From positions 1-46,411 of the forward strand of contig JAQBNT010000053.1 of the NCBI GenBank assembly GCA_028288445.1: 46,411 nt of DNA, read 5' to 3'. Each line of letters starts with the position of its first letter. Positions within the stretch are counted from its first letter, which is position 1. Below, piece by piece: positions 32,800-39,720 of this stretch. A model generated the notes under the pieces. It searched no databases. It had not been told where the DNA came from and saw only the letters and a program-made list of their open reading frames with translations. The position numbers and the translations under genes were made by a program. Source of the stretch: Hymenobacter sp. (GTDB lineage: Bacteria; Bacteroidota; Bacteroidia; Cytophagales; Hymenobacteraceae).

Positions 32800-32831
32800 C
32801 AAATTTAAATTCTTCCCAAAACGGGACCCAA
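32800..32831 (-). promoter_or_regulatory. Candidate promoter of the AAA ATPase gene
   Basis: On the minus strand TTG (32831-32829) and TAAATTTG (32807-32800) are 21 bases apart, matching the Bacteroidota promoter pattern. It implies a leader of about 200 bases. The gap 32588-32907 otherwise holds only AT-rich sequence and the htrA terminator. Confidence 0.4.
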
Positions 32832-32855
32832 GCAATACAAGCTAATTGCCTATAA

Positions 32856-32886
32856 AAAAGCCCCTGCCAATGCGGCAGGGGCTTTT
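32856..32886 (-). terminator. Terminator of the htrA gene
   Basis: Perfect 13-bp arms 32856-32868 and 32874-32886 around AATGC, flanked by A and T runs, 21 bases beyond the HtrA stop on the minus strand. Confidence 0.9.
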
Positions 32887-32907
32887 CCATCACTCAACCA
32901 TGGCGGG

Positions 32908-34410
32908 CTATTCCTGCCCGATGGGATAGTAGGCCTTGCGGCCGTCGGGGTACACGCCTTCTACCAGCGCGCCCGAATTTTCGCGGGCCCGTTCAAGGTA
33001 GTTTTTCACGTCGGCGGGCTTGGTCACCTGGTTCTTGTCGATGCGGGTAATGATGAAGCCATCGGCCATGCCCGTTTCGCGGAAGTTGCTGCCCTTGATG
33101 CCGCTGATGGTGGCCCCACCCTCCAGGCCCAGCTTGGCAAGGTCGCGGGGCGGCACGGCGGCAATGGTCGCGCCCTCGTACTTGATAGCGGCCGCTACTG
33201 CATCCTCGCGCACGATGCCGGTGGTGCCAGTGGCGTTGCGCAACACGGCTTCGGCCAGGCCGGCCGTGCCACCGCGCGTGTAGCTCACCTTAATCTTGTC
33301 GCCAGGGCGGAAGCGGGCCACCTGCTCCTGAAGTTGCGACGAAGTGTTCACGGCCACGCCGTTGATTTGGGTGATGATGTCGTCCTTTTTCAAGCCAGCC
33401 TGGGCGGCCGCGCTGCCGGCCGTCAGGCCCTGCACGTACACGCCGTTCAGCGTGTTCAGCTTCTTCTCCGAGGCCAGCTTGGCATCCACTTCCTGGATTT
33501 GCACGCCGAGCAGGGCACGCTGCACCACTTTGTATTTCAGCAGGTCATCTACTACTTTGCTGGCCAGCGAGCTGGGAATGGCAAACGAGTAGCCTTCGTA
33601 GCTGCCCGTGTGCGAGGCAATGGCCGAGTTGATGCCAATCAGGTCACCATTCAGGTTTACGAGGGCGCCGCCCGAGTTGCCGGGGTTCACCACGGCATCG
33701 GTCTGAATGAACGACTCGATGCCCATGTTGTCCTTGCGGCGCAGGATGTCGATGTTCCGGCCCTTGGCCGAAATGATACCGGCCGTCACGGTCGAGTTCA
33801 GGTTGAAGGGGTTGCCCACGGCCAGCACCCACTGGCCCACTTTCACGTCGTCGGAATTGCCATACTTGATGAAGGGGAGGTTGTCGGCCTTCACTTTCAG
33901 CACGGCCAGGTCGGTGTTGGGGTCGGCTCCCACCAGCTCGGCTTCGAACTTGCGCTTGTCATCCAGCACCACTTCAATCTTGGAGGCTTTGTCGATGACG
34001 TGGTTGTTGGTCACGATGTAGCCGTTGGCGGCGATAATCACGCCCGAGCCCGAGCCCTGGCCCCCGCCCTGCGGCTGCTGGCCATGAAACTGCTCCAATT
34101 GGTCGCCAAAGAACTGGCGCAGGAAGGGGTCCATCTGCTGCTGGCGCTGGTCGACGGACGGCGCGGCGTATTCGGTCATTACGTGGACGACGGCCGGGGT
34201 TACGGCGGCAGCGGCGGCCACGAAGTTCAGGCCTTCTGGCACGGCGTAGGGCGTGCTCCGCATCTCGGAAGTGTAACGCACCTGGGGGTCGGCGGCTACG
34301 GCCTGGGGTGCCACGGGGGCCGGCTCAAGCAGCTTGTATCCCCCCACGGCCACGCCGCCGCCAAGAATGGCAGAACCGAACAGGCCGAGCATCATTTGTT
34401 TTGCTTGCAT
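32908..34410 (-). CDS. htrA: Do/HtrA-family periplasmic serine protease with two PDZ domains
   Basis: A 500-residue protein that degrades or refolds damaged envelope proteins. An N-terminal signal/anchor (about residues 7-26) precedes a trypsin-like domain with the full triad: His137 (TNNHVID), Asp167 (NTDLAVL) and Ser246 (GNSGGAL). Loop LA is Gln/Gly-rich (QQQMDPFLRQFFGD to QGSGSG). PDZ1 covers about 305-395 (LLGVQIQEVD, GVYVQGLTAGSAAAQAGLKK) and a shorter PDZ2 about 415-495. It lies directly downstream of an Hsp20 gene on the same strand, but a terminator separates them. Start ATG 34410. Confidence 0.96.
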   Translation of the reverse strand: MQAKQMMLGLFGSAILGGGVAVGGYKLLEPAPVAPQAVAADPQVRYTSEMRSTPYAVPEGLNFVAAAAAVTPAVVHVMTEYAAPSVDQRQQQMDPFLRQFFGDQLEQFHGQQPQGGGQGSGSGVIIAANGYIVTNNHVIDKASKIEVVLDDKRKFEAELVGADPNTDLAVLKVKADNLPFIKYGNSDDVKVGQWVLAVGNPFNLNSTVTAGIISAKGRNIDILRRKDNMGIESFIQTDAVVNPGNSGGALVNLNGDLIGINSAIASHTGSYEGYSFAIPSSLASKVVDDLLKYKVVQRALLGVQIQEVDAKLASEKKLNTLNGVYVQGLTAGSAAAQAGLKKDDIITQINGVAVNTSSQLQEQVARFRPGDKIKVSYTRGGTAGLAEAVLRNATGTTGIVREDAVAAAIKYEGATIAAVPPRDLAKLGLEGGATISGIKGSNFRETGMADGFIITRIDKNQVTKPADVKNYLERARENSGALVEGVYPDGRKAYYPIGQE

Positions 34411-34557
34411 GGGTAAGGGAAAAATTTGAAAAAGGGTGAATGGGTGAACCAGAGACCTAATTTAGCATCAGCCGAATGAAAACCGGATGAGTCCGGCTTG
34501 GTTATTTTCGGCATAACGCGGAAAGGATTCACTTTCGCGTACGAAGGTTGCTTGGTA

Positions 34558-34579
34558 GGTGCGAAGCGGCGCTTCGCAC
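34558..34579. repeat. Short palindrome GTGCGAAGC...GCTTCGCAC
   Basis: A hairpin of about nine base pairs, preceded by GTAG and followed by TAT; it may be a short relative of the GTAGYGCG repeats. It lies upstream of the htrA start. Confidence 0.55.
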
Positions 34580-34606
34580 TATCCCCAGCCCAACGCTGTC
34601 GGCTGC

Positions 34607-34636
34607 AAAAAAGGCACCCCAAGAGGTGCCTTTTTT
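34607..34636 (-). terminator. Terminator of the hsp20 gene
   Basis: Perfect 12-bp arms 34607-34618 and 34625-34636 with A and T runs, 18 bases after the Hsp20 stop on the minus strand. Confidence 0.9.
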
Positions 34637-34653
34637 TACGAACCGGCCCGCGC

Positions 34654-35181
34654 TTAGCGGATTTCGATGTGCTGAGTCGTCACTTTCTCAGTGTCGAAGG
34701 GCAATGTCACGCGCAGGATGCCGTCGGTCAGCTCGGCGGCGATGGCCTTCACGTTCACCGTCTCGGGCAGGCGGAAGGTGCGCGAGAAATGGCCGTAGTT
34801 GGTTTCGACACGGCGGAATTTGGGCGCAGCCGGAGCCTCGGGGGCTACTACGGCGGGCGTATTATCTGCAGCAGGCGCAGCGGCTTCCGTAGCAGCGGCA
34901 GCAGCTTCTTTCGCGGCAGCCACCGGGTTCGGCCGGGTGCCGGACACGACGAGCTGACCGTCGAGGAAGTCAAGGTTGACTGACTCTTTTTTCACGCCGG
35001 GCAGGGCCAGGTGCAGTTCAAAGCCGGTGGCGGTTTCGAGGATGTCGGCAGCGGGCACGAAGGCGGGCGCGGGCTGCGCGGCGGCCGTTTGCGGCTCGCG
35101 CAGCATGTCGGCCAGCATGGCGCTCAAAGCGCGGCTGGGGCGGAGAGAAGGACGGTTGTTGTTATACAGCAAGGTTGCCAT
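34654..35181 (-). CDS. Small heat-shock protein (Hsp20/alpha-crystallin)
   Basis: A 175-residue small heat-shock protein, an ATP-independent holdase. The alpha-crystallin domain starts at FVPAADILETATGFELHLAL (about residue 41) and ends with FSRTFRLPETVNVKAIAAEL and DGILRVTLPF. Between the strand LDFLDGQLVVSG and the strand RRVETNYGHF there is an Ala/Pro-rich insert of about 40 residues (about 83-122), roughly where the dimerisation loop lies in bacterial Hsp20. The C-terminal IxI-type anchor appears as HIEIR. Start ATG at 35179-35181. Confidence 0.93.
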   Translation of the reverse strand: MATLLYNNNRPSLRPSRALSAMLADMLREPQTAAAQPAPAFVPAADILETATGFELHLALPGVKKESVNLDFLDGQLVVSGTRPNPVAAAKEAAAAATEAAAPAADNTPAVVAPEAPAAPKFRRVETNYGHFSRTFRLPETVNVKAIAAELTDGILRVTLPFDTEKVTTQHIEIR

Positions 35182-35416
35182 TGAAATAGAATGTTAGAGG
35201 AAGTGAAAGAATCACAGCCGGCTGGCGGCACACTTCACTTCCTTAAATTCTATACCAAACGATTTACGCGGGACTTTTACGACAATTTGTCTTACTTACA
35301 GAAATTACGCAATTATCAAACGTTGGCACGAGCTGATAAAATGGCTTCCAGATTAACTCAAGACATAATAGCACTTGAAGACAAGCCTGAAATTTTGTCA
35401 TCAACCGGCGATTAGT
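35182..35416. other. AT-rich intergenic region upstream of hsp20
   Basis: This stretch is markedly more AT-rich than the rest of the window. An ORF on the plus strand (35191-35415, 74 codons, KFYTKRFTRDFYDNLSYLQK and so on) begins ten bases from the hsp20 start codon, which leaves no room for divergent promoters, so I do not call it a gene; a shorter version from an internal ATG (MASRLTQD) is also unconvincing. No exact TAnnTTTG or CIRCE element was found. It presumably holds the hsp20 promoter. Confidence 0.5.
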
Positions 35417-35484
35417 ATTTCGACGCAGGAGAAATCTGAGGAAAACATCAGCCCCCTTTCCTCAGATTTCTCCTGCGTCGAAAT
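35417..35484. repeat. Perfect 25-bp inverted repeat, GACGCAGGAG type
   Basis: Arms 35417-35441 and 35460-35484 are exact inverted copies with an 18-base loop; a partial relative of the element at 31301, lying next to the end of the DUF2490-like gene. Confidence 0.9.
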
Positions 35485-35497
35485 GACAGTTGTGACC

Positions 35498-36316
35498 TTA
35501 GTGCTGCGTGGGCAATTGCTGGCGACTCTCGGCGCTCTGGCCCTGGAGGATGGTGAAGCGCAAATCGAGCCCCAGCACCGGAGTCACGGCGTTGAGCTTG
35601 CCGCCGGAGGTCTGGACGCCCAGCGAATTGTACTGCGGCAGCGTGACCAGGTAATTGGTCTGGTATGCGAACCAGGGCGTGAAATCGAACAAGCCCGCCA
35701 CCCGGAAACCTACCTCGCCGCGCAGGCTGGTGAACTGGATGAACCGCTCGTCGGGGTCAGTGTCGGACTTGAGGAGGCGGACGTGGGTGGCGGCCTCGTA
35801 GCTCAGACGGGGGCGCAGGGCGAAGCCGCCGCTGCCGATGGGCAGCAGCTTTTCGAGGTCGACGCGCAGGCGGGCGTTGGTCTGGCCCTTGGCCCCGGTG
35901 GCGCTGGGAAAGGTGCGCTCCAGGCCCAGGCGCTGGCCGAAGGTGAGCGGGCCAAGGGGACTGCGGTGGCGCAGCAGCACTTCAGGTATCAGCACGTAGT
36001 CCTTGCTGCTGGCGCTGAAGTAGCCCAGCGTACCGCCCAGGCTCCAGTGCTCGCTCAGAAAATGCTCGTAGGCTAGGTTCACGCGCTGCTCGTCGAAGCC
36101 CAGCACGCGCCTGGGGTCGGCTCCGATGAGGTGGTTGTTGTCGGTGTTTTGCTGGCCGCGCACGGACAGGAGCAGGTAGTCGTTGCCGGGCAGGGCCAGT
36201 TCGGCCTGCACTTCGGGCCAGAGCTGCAGGCCGGAGGTGGAGCGGCGCGTTTGGGCGGCGGCGGGCCGGGCCAGCAGGGCGGCTAAGAACAGGGCGTAGG
36301 GCAGAAGTCGGTTCAT
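35498..36316 (-). CDS. DUF2490-like outer-membrane beta-barrel protein
   Basis: A 272-residue protein with a signal peptide (LLPYALFLAALLARPAAAQ, cleavage near residue 21) and about ten alternating amphipathic strands (LQLWPEVQAELAL, YLLLSVRGQQN, VNLAYEHFLSEHWSLGGTLG, LTFGQRLGLERTF, FTPWFAYQTNYLV), ending LGLDLRFTIL. This fits the DUF2490 family of predicted outer-membrane proteins of unknown role. The final residues QGQSAESRQQLPTQH extend beyond the last strand. A GTAGCGCG hairpin separates it from the M20 gene. Confidence 0.75.
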   Translation of the reverse strand: MNRLLPYALFLAALLARPAAAQTRRSTSGLQLWPEVQAELALPGNDYLLLSVRGQQNTDNNHLIGADPRRVLGFDEQRVNLAYEHFLSEHWSLGGTLGYFSASSKDYVLIPEVLLRHRSPLGPLTFGQRLGLERTFPSATGAKGQTNARLRVDLEKLLPIGSGGFALRPRLSYEAATHVRLLKSDTDPDERFIQFTSLRGEVGFRVAGLFDFTPWFAYQTNYLVTLPQYNSLGVQTSGGKLNAVTPVLGLDLRFTILQGQSAESRQQLPTQH

Positions 36317-36325
36317 GAGGGGAAA

Positions 36326-36411
36326 GTAGCGCGGGCTTTTAGTCCGCGAATGGAATAGTTTGGGTAGTTCACTCGCGGACTAAAAGTCCCTGCCGGGTAC
36401 GACCGCGCTAC
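36326..36411. repeat. REP-like inverted repeat with asymmetric arm
   Basis: Outer arms GTAGCGCGG (36326-36334) and CCGCGCTAC (36403-36411) enclose inner arms CTTTTAGTCCGCGA (36336-36349) and TCGCGGACTAAAAG (36373-36386). One side carries about 16 extra unpaired bases, so the element has been altered after insertion. Confidence 0.8.
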
Positions 36412-36415
36412 AATT

Positions 36416-37606
36416 TTACTCCCCCAGCTCCTTAATAGCCAGCCAGGCCATGAGGCCGGGGCCGGTGGCCAGGGCCTGCTCGTCGATATCGAAGGTGGGT
36501 GTGTGGACGGAGGCGGCGAAGCGGCCATCGGCGTGGCGGGTGCCGAGGCGGTAGAAGCAGGCCGGCGCGGCCTGCGAGAAGTAGGCGAAGTCCTCGGCGG
36601 CCATCCACTGGTCGAGCTCCACCACGTTTTCGGGGCCGAGGTATTCTTCGGCGGCGACACGGACGCGGGCGGTGAGGGCGGGCTCGTTTTCGAGGTAGGG
36701 GTAGCCGTGGCGGATTTCGAGCTCGCACACCGCGCCCATGCTTTCGGCCAGGCCTTCGCAGAGCTTGCGCAGGTGCTGGTGGGCCTCGGCGCGCCACTCC
36801 TCGTTGAGAGTACGGAAAGTGCCTTCGATGTAGACTTCGTTGGGGATAACGTTGGTCGCGCCGTTGGCGATGACCTTGCCGAAGCTCAGCACCGAGGGGA
36901 TTTTGGGGTTGGCGCGGCGGCTCACGATTTGCTGGGCGGCCACAATGATGTGGGCGGCCACCAGCACGGGGTCGAGGTTCATTTCGGGCATGGCGCCGTG
37001 GCCGCCTTTGCCTTTTATCGTCAAATACAGTTCATCGGTGCTGGCCATGTAGCGGCCGGGGCGCAGGCCGATTTTGCCGGCCGGCAGGTGCGGGAATACG
37101 TGCTGCCCAAGCACGTGGCCCACGGCGGGGTTTTCCAGCACGCCCTCCTTTATCATCAGCGACGCGCCGCCCGGCAGCCGCTCCTCGCCGGGCTGAAACA
37201 TGAGCTTCACGGTGCCTTTAAACTCACCTTTCAACTCGCTCAGAATGCGGGCCGCGCCCAGCAGCGAGGCCGTGTGCACGTCGTGGCCGCAGGCGTGCAT
37301 CACGCCGGGGTTGGTCGAGCGGTAGGGCACATCGTTGGCCTCCGTGATGGGCAGCGCGTCCATGTCGGCCCGCAGGGCGATGGTGGGGCCGCCGGGCTGG
37401 CCTTCAATCAGGGCCACCACGCCGGTGTTGGCGATGGGCCGGGGCTTCAGCCCCAGCTTCTCCAGCTCCCGCGTGACGAAGGCGGCGGTGTTCACTTCTT
37501 CAAACGAAAGCTCGGGGTGCGCGTGCAGGTGCTGGCGCAGGGCCACGGTATCGGCGGCGTGCGCGGCGGCGAGGGCCTGGATGCGGGGTATGAGGGTGTC
37601 GGACAT
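36416..37606 (-). CDS. M20 family amidohydrolase (peptidase M20D type)
   Basis: A 396-residue zinc-dependent amidohydrolase of the IAA-amino acid/hippurate hydrolase group. Metal-site residues are in HACGHDVHTASLLG (Cys106, His108), the catalytic Glu in FQPGEE (141-142), the dimerisation-domain His in KGKGGHGAMPEMNLDP, and a late His in SVHTPTFDID. It would release an acyl group from an N-acyl amino acid in the cytoplasm; no signal peptide is seen. The ATG at 37604-37606 was chosen; the 49 codons upstream in frame fall within a repeat. The real substrate is not evident from context. Confidence 0.95.
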   Translation of the reverse strand: MSDTLIPRIQALAAAHAADTVALRQHLHAHPELSFEEVNTAAFVTRELEKLGLKPRPIANTGVVALIEGQPGGPTIALRADMDALPITEANDVPYRSTNPGVMHACGHDVHTASLLGAARILSELKGEFKGTVKLMFQPGEERLPGGASLMIKEGVLENPAVGHVLGQHVFPHLPAGKIGLRPGRYMASTDELYLTIKGKGGHGAMPEMNLDPVLVAAHIIVAAQQIVSRRANPKIPSVLSFGKVIANGATNVIPNEVYIEGTFRTLNEEWRAEAHQHLRKLCEGLAESMGAVCELEIRHGYPYLENEPALTARVRVAAEEYLGPENVVELDQWMAAEDFAYFSQAAPACFYRLGTRHADGRFAASVHTPTFDIDEQALATGPGLMAWLAIKELGE

Positions 37607-37625
37607 GGGCGAGGTAGGCGTTGGA

Positions 37626-37819
37626 CGGAAAACTCCCCTCCTTACCAAGGAGGGGATGTTCGAGCCGAAGGCTCGGACGGGGGTGGTGCCACCGGAGGGT
37701 GGGCGTTGAGCGGCTTGCGTTGGTTTCGTTCGAAATAGTCGTTCAGGCTTCACTCAACGCCAACAACCACCCCAATTTCAGCTTCGCTGAAATGTCCCCT
37801 CCTTGGTAAGGAGAGGAGC
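37626..37819. repeat. Compound intergenic repeat CTCCTTACCAAGGAGGGG
   Basis: The left end has a short hairpin CCCCTCCTTACCAAGGAGGGG-like followed by GGGGGTGGT; the right end carries ACCACCCC...CCCCTCCTTGGTAAGGAG, an inverted version. In between, GGCGTTGAG and CTCAACGCC form an inner inverted pair, and GAGCCGAAGGCTC and TTTCAGCTTCGCTGAAA make small local hairpins. It fills most of the gap between the M20 gene and the SPOR gene. Confidence 0.7.
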
Positions 37820-37837
37820 TTTTTCCTTTCTCCTCCC

Positions 37838-38395
37838 CTACGGGTTCTTGTTCAGCACCACCTGGGTGGCTTCCAGCTCTAGCTTGGGGGTGAGGCCGCG
37901 CAGGCGGGCCATGGCGCGGGCGGCGTCGAGCTTGGTGAGGTAGTCGCCGATGTAGAGGCGGTAGACCGGGGACTTAAAGGTGATGTAGTCCGTTTCGTCC
38001 GGGTAGCGGCCGATGACGGTGCGGCGGATGGCCATCACCTGGTCGCGCTCCAGGCCGAGGTACACCAGCAGGCGGTAGCCCTGGGCGTACTTCACGTTCT
38101 GGTTGGTGTAGGCCTGGTCGCGCAGGCGCTGCTCTACCTGGGGGTTGACGTGGGCGGTGGGCAGCACGGTGGGCCGGGCGGGCGCGGTGGTCGGGATGGG
38201 CGTGGCCTTGGGCGCGGCAAACGCGGGACGGTACTTGGTCACGTCCTCGGCGGGCAGGGGCGCGGCGGTGGCGGCCTTTTTAAGCGTGGTATCGGCGGGG
38301 GCGCTGGCGCGGGGGGCCTGCGGGGTGGTGCCGGCGCAGGCAGCCAGTCCGAAGAACAGGGAGGCAACGAGCATCTTAGGCAGCAGTCGGTTCAT
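37838..38395 (-). CDS. SPOR-domain lipoprotein
   Basis: A 185-residue protein with a lipoprotein signal (MLVASLFFGLAAC; lipobox LAAC), a long Pro/Ala/Thr-rich linker and a C-terminal SPOR domain (about residues 105-180; YRLLVYLGLERDQVMAIRRT, FKSPVYRLYIGDYLTKLDAA, MARLRGL). SPOR domains bind glycan strands of septal peptidoglycan that lack stem peptides. Its start lies inside the end of deoC (overlap of about 20 bases), so translation is probably coupled. A tandem ATG at 38396-38398 is an equal alternative start. Confidence 0.88.
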   Translation of the reverse strand: MNRLLPKMLVASLFFGLAACAGTTPQAPRASAPADTTLKKAATAAPLPAEDVTKYRPAFAAPKATPIPTTAPARPTVLPTAHVNPQVEQRLRDQAYTNQNVKYAQGYRLLVYLGLERDQVMAIRRTVIGRYPDETDYITFKSPVYRLYIGDYLTKLDAARAMARLRGLTPKLELEATQVVLNKNP

Positions 38396-39047
38396 CATCG
38401 GATTCAGCAAGCAGGGCCAGGCTATTGGATGCGCCGATGCGGTCGGCTCCGGCCGCTACCAGGGCCAGCGCGGCTTCGCGGGTGCGGATGCCCCCGGCCG
38501 CCTTGATGCGCACGGTATCGGGCAGGGAGCGGCGCATCAGCGCCACATCGGCCACCGACGCGCCCCGGCTGGCGAAGCCGGTGGAGGTTTTCACAAAATC
38601 GGCCTCGCCGCCCACGCACAGGCGGCAGGCCAGCTCAATCTCCTCGTCCGAAAGCAGGGCGGTTTCAATAATGACCTTCAGCAGGGCCTGGTTGACGTGG
38701 CAGAGGTCGGCCAAATCCAGGATTTCAGCTTGAATGCTGTCATTCTTGCCCGATTTCAGGGCCGAAATGTTGATGACCATGTCCAGCTCGGTGGCCCCGT
38801 CATAGAGCGCCACTTCGGCTTCCTTGAACTTCACGGCCGGCGTGGCGTAGCCCAGCGGAAACCCGATGACGGTGCAGATGCCCACCGCCGTGCCCACCAG
38901 CCGGGCGGCGGCCAGGGCCACGTAGCAGGGCGGCACGCACACCGTGGCGAAGCCGTGGGCGACGGCCTCCTCACAGAGCTGAATGATTTGCGCTTCCGTG
39001 CAATCGGGGCGCAGCAGGGTATGGTCGATTCGGGCGGCAAGGGTCAT
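38376..39047 (-). CDS. deoC: Deoxyribose-phosphate aldolase
   Basis: A 223-residue class I aldolase (DERA) that splits 2-deoxyribose 5-phosphate to acetaldehyde and glyceraldehyde 3-phosphate in deoxynucleoside breakdown. The Schiff-base Lys153 is in FVKTSTGF, the second Lys182 in RIKAAGGIRT, and the catalytic Asp in ELDMVIN. Length is normal for the short bacterial type. A perfect TACCTTTG box (complement of 39052-39059) ends four bases before the ATG at 39045-39047, suggesting a leaderless mRNA. It overlaps the SPOR lipoprotein gene downstream. Confidence 0.97.
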   Translation of the reverse strand: MTLAARIDHTLLRPDCTEAQIIQLCEEAVAHGFATVCVPPCYVALAAARLVGTAVGICTVIGFPLGYATPAVKFKEAEVALYDGATELDMVINISALKSGKNDSIQAEILDLADLCHVNQALLKVIIETALLSDEEIELACRLCVGGEADFVKTSTGFASRGASVADVALMRRSLPDTVRIKAAGGIRTREAALALVAAGADRIGASNSLALLAESDDEPTAA

Positions 39048-39051
39048 GGGG

Positions 39052-39059
39052 CAAAGGTA
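39052..39059 (-). promoter_or_regulatory. TACCTTTG box directly before deoC
   Basis: A perfect -7 match on the minus strand, only four bases from the start codon; no -33 TTTG at 19-21 bases. Similar spacing precedes the genes at 4770 and 10979. Confidence 0.45.
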
Positions 39060-39192
39060 CGGCGAGGGGGGCGGTGCCGCGCCGCGCCGGCCGCGCACCG
39101 CAGACGGAACCATTCCCGCAGCGAATGGCTTGCGCCGGGAGTGCGGCCCCCGGCCCGGTCGTACCTTGCGGCCTTCCCCCTTTCGCCTCCCT

Positions 39193-39633
39193 ATGAACGA
39201 CGTTTTCTCCGATGTTTTTGCCCTGAGCTACGAGGCTGCCCCCAACCTGCTGGTGGGCCGTTGGCTGCACGACGTGGCCGACCGCAGCCTGCTGCCCCCG
39301 CAGGAAGAGCTGCTGAGTGCCGCCCTGCAGCACAACCGCTGCCGGTTCTGGCTGCTGGACATGTGCCGCCAGAAGGAGTATTCCCCCCTGCTGCTGGAAT
39401 GGATGAGCAAGCTGCTGGCCCAGCAGGTGGTGTCCGTACTGGGCTCGCCGGTGTTTGTAGCCTGCGTGGCCGATGAGAGCCACCGGGACGAAATTGAGAG
39501 CATTGGCACCGACACCCTGCTCCGCCAGCAGGCCGCGCACGAGTTCTACCCCTACTTCTTCCACGACGAAGCCGCCGCCCGCCAGTGGCTGGCCGATAGC
39601 CAGGACCACGAGCACCGCCCGCCCCGGCGGTAG
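39193..39633 (+). CDS. Conserved-looking hypothetical protein
   Basis: A 146-residue soluble protein (MNDVFSDVFALSYEAAPNLL to EHRPPRR). It is rich in helices, with strings VGRWLHDVADRSLLPPQEEL, LSAALQHNRCRFWLLDMCRQ, VVSVLGSPVFVACVADESHR and FYPYFFHDEAAARQWLADSQ. The order of helix and strand plus the ending (FHDEAAARQWL) resembles small Bacteroidota proteins related to SpoIIAA/STAS-like folds, but I do not recognise a family with confidence. It is divergent from deoC. A TACCTTGC sequence at 39162-39169 may be its -7 box. ATG 39193 was chosen over upstream in-frame sequence that lies across the deoC start. Confidence 0.75.
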   Translation: MNDVFSDVFALSYEAAPNLLVGRWLHDVADRSLLPPQEELLSAALQHNRCRFWLLDMCRQKEYSPLLLEWMSKLLAQQVVSVLGSPVFVACVADESHRDEIESIGTDTLLRQQAAHEFYPYFFHDEAAARQWLADSQDHEHRPPRR

Positions 39634-39660
39634 CAGCGCGATGCCCTGATTACAGCACAA

Positions 39661-39698
39661 CAGAAAAGGCCCCTTGCGTGTGCAAGGGGCCTTTTCTG
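39661..39698. terminator. Bidirectional terminator
   Basis: Perfect 17-bp arms 39661-39677 and 39682-39698 with a GTGT loop, between the convergent hypothetical (+) and T9SS protein (-) genes. Confidence 0.92.
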
Positions 39699-39720
39699 AG
39701 TTCAATAGCCGGCTGCCCTC

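Noticed and set aside
31403..34410. Defence island around the AAA ATPase
   Set aside because: The neighbours are an aldehyde dehydrogenase and HtrA/Hsp20; no nuclease, toxin or other defence gene is present.
35191..35415. 74-codon ORF divergent from hsp20
   Set aside because: Starts ten bases from the hsp20 ATG, leaving no promoter space, and its 3' end runs into an inverted repeat.
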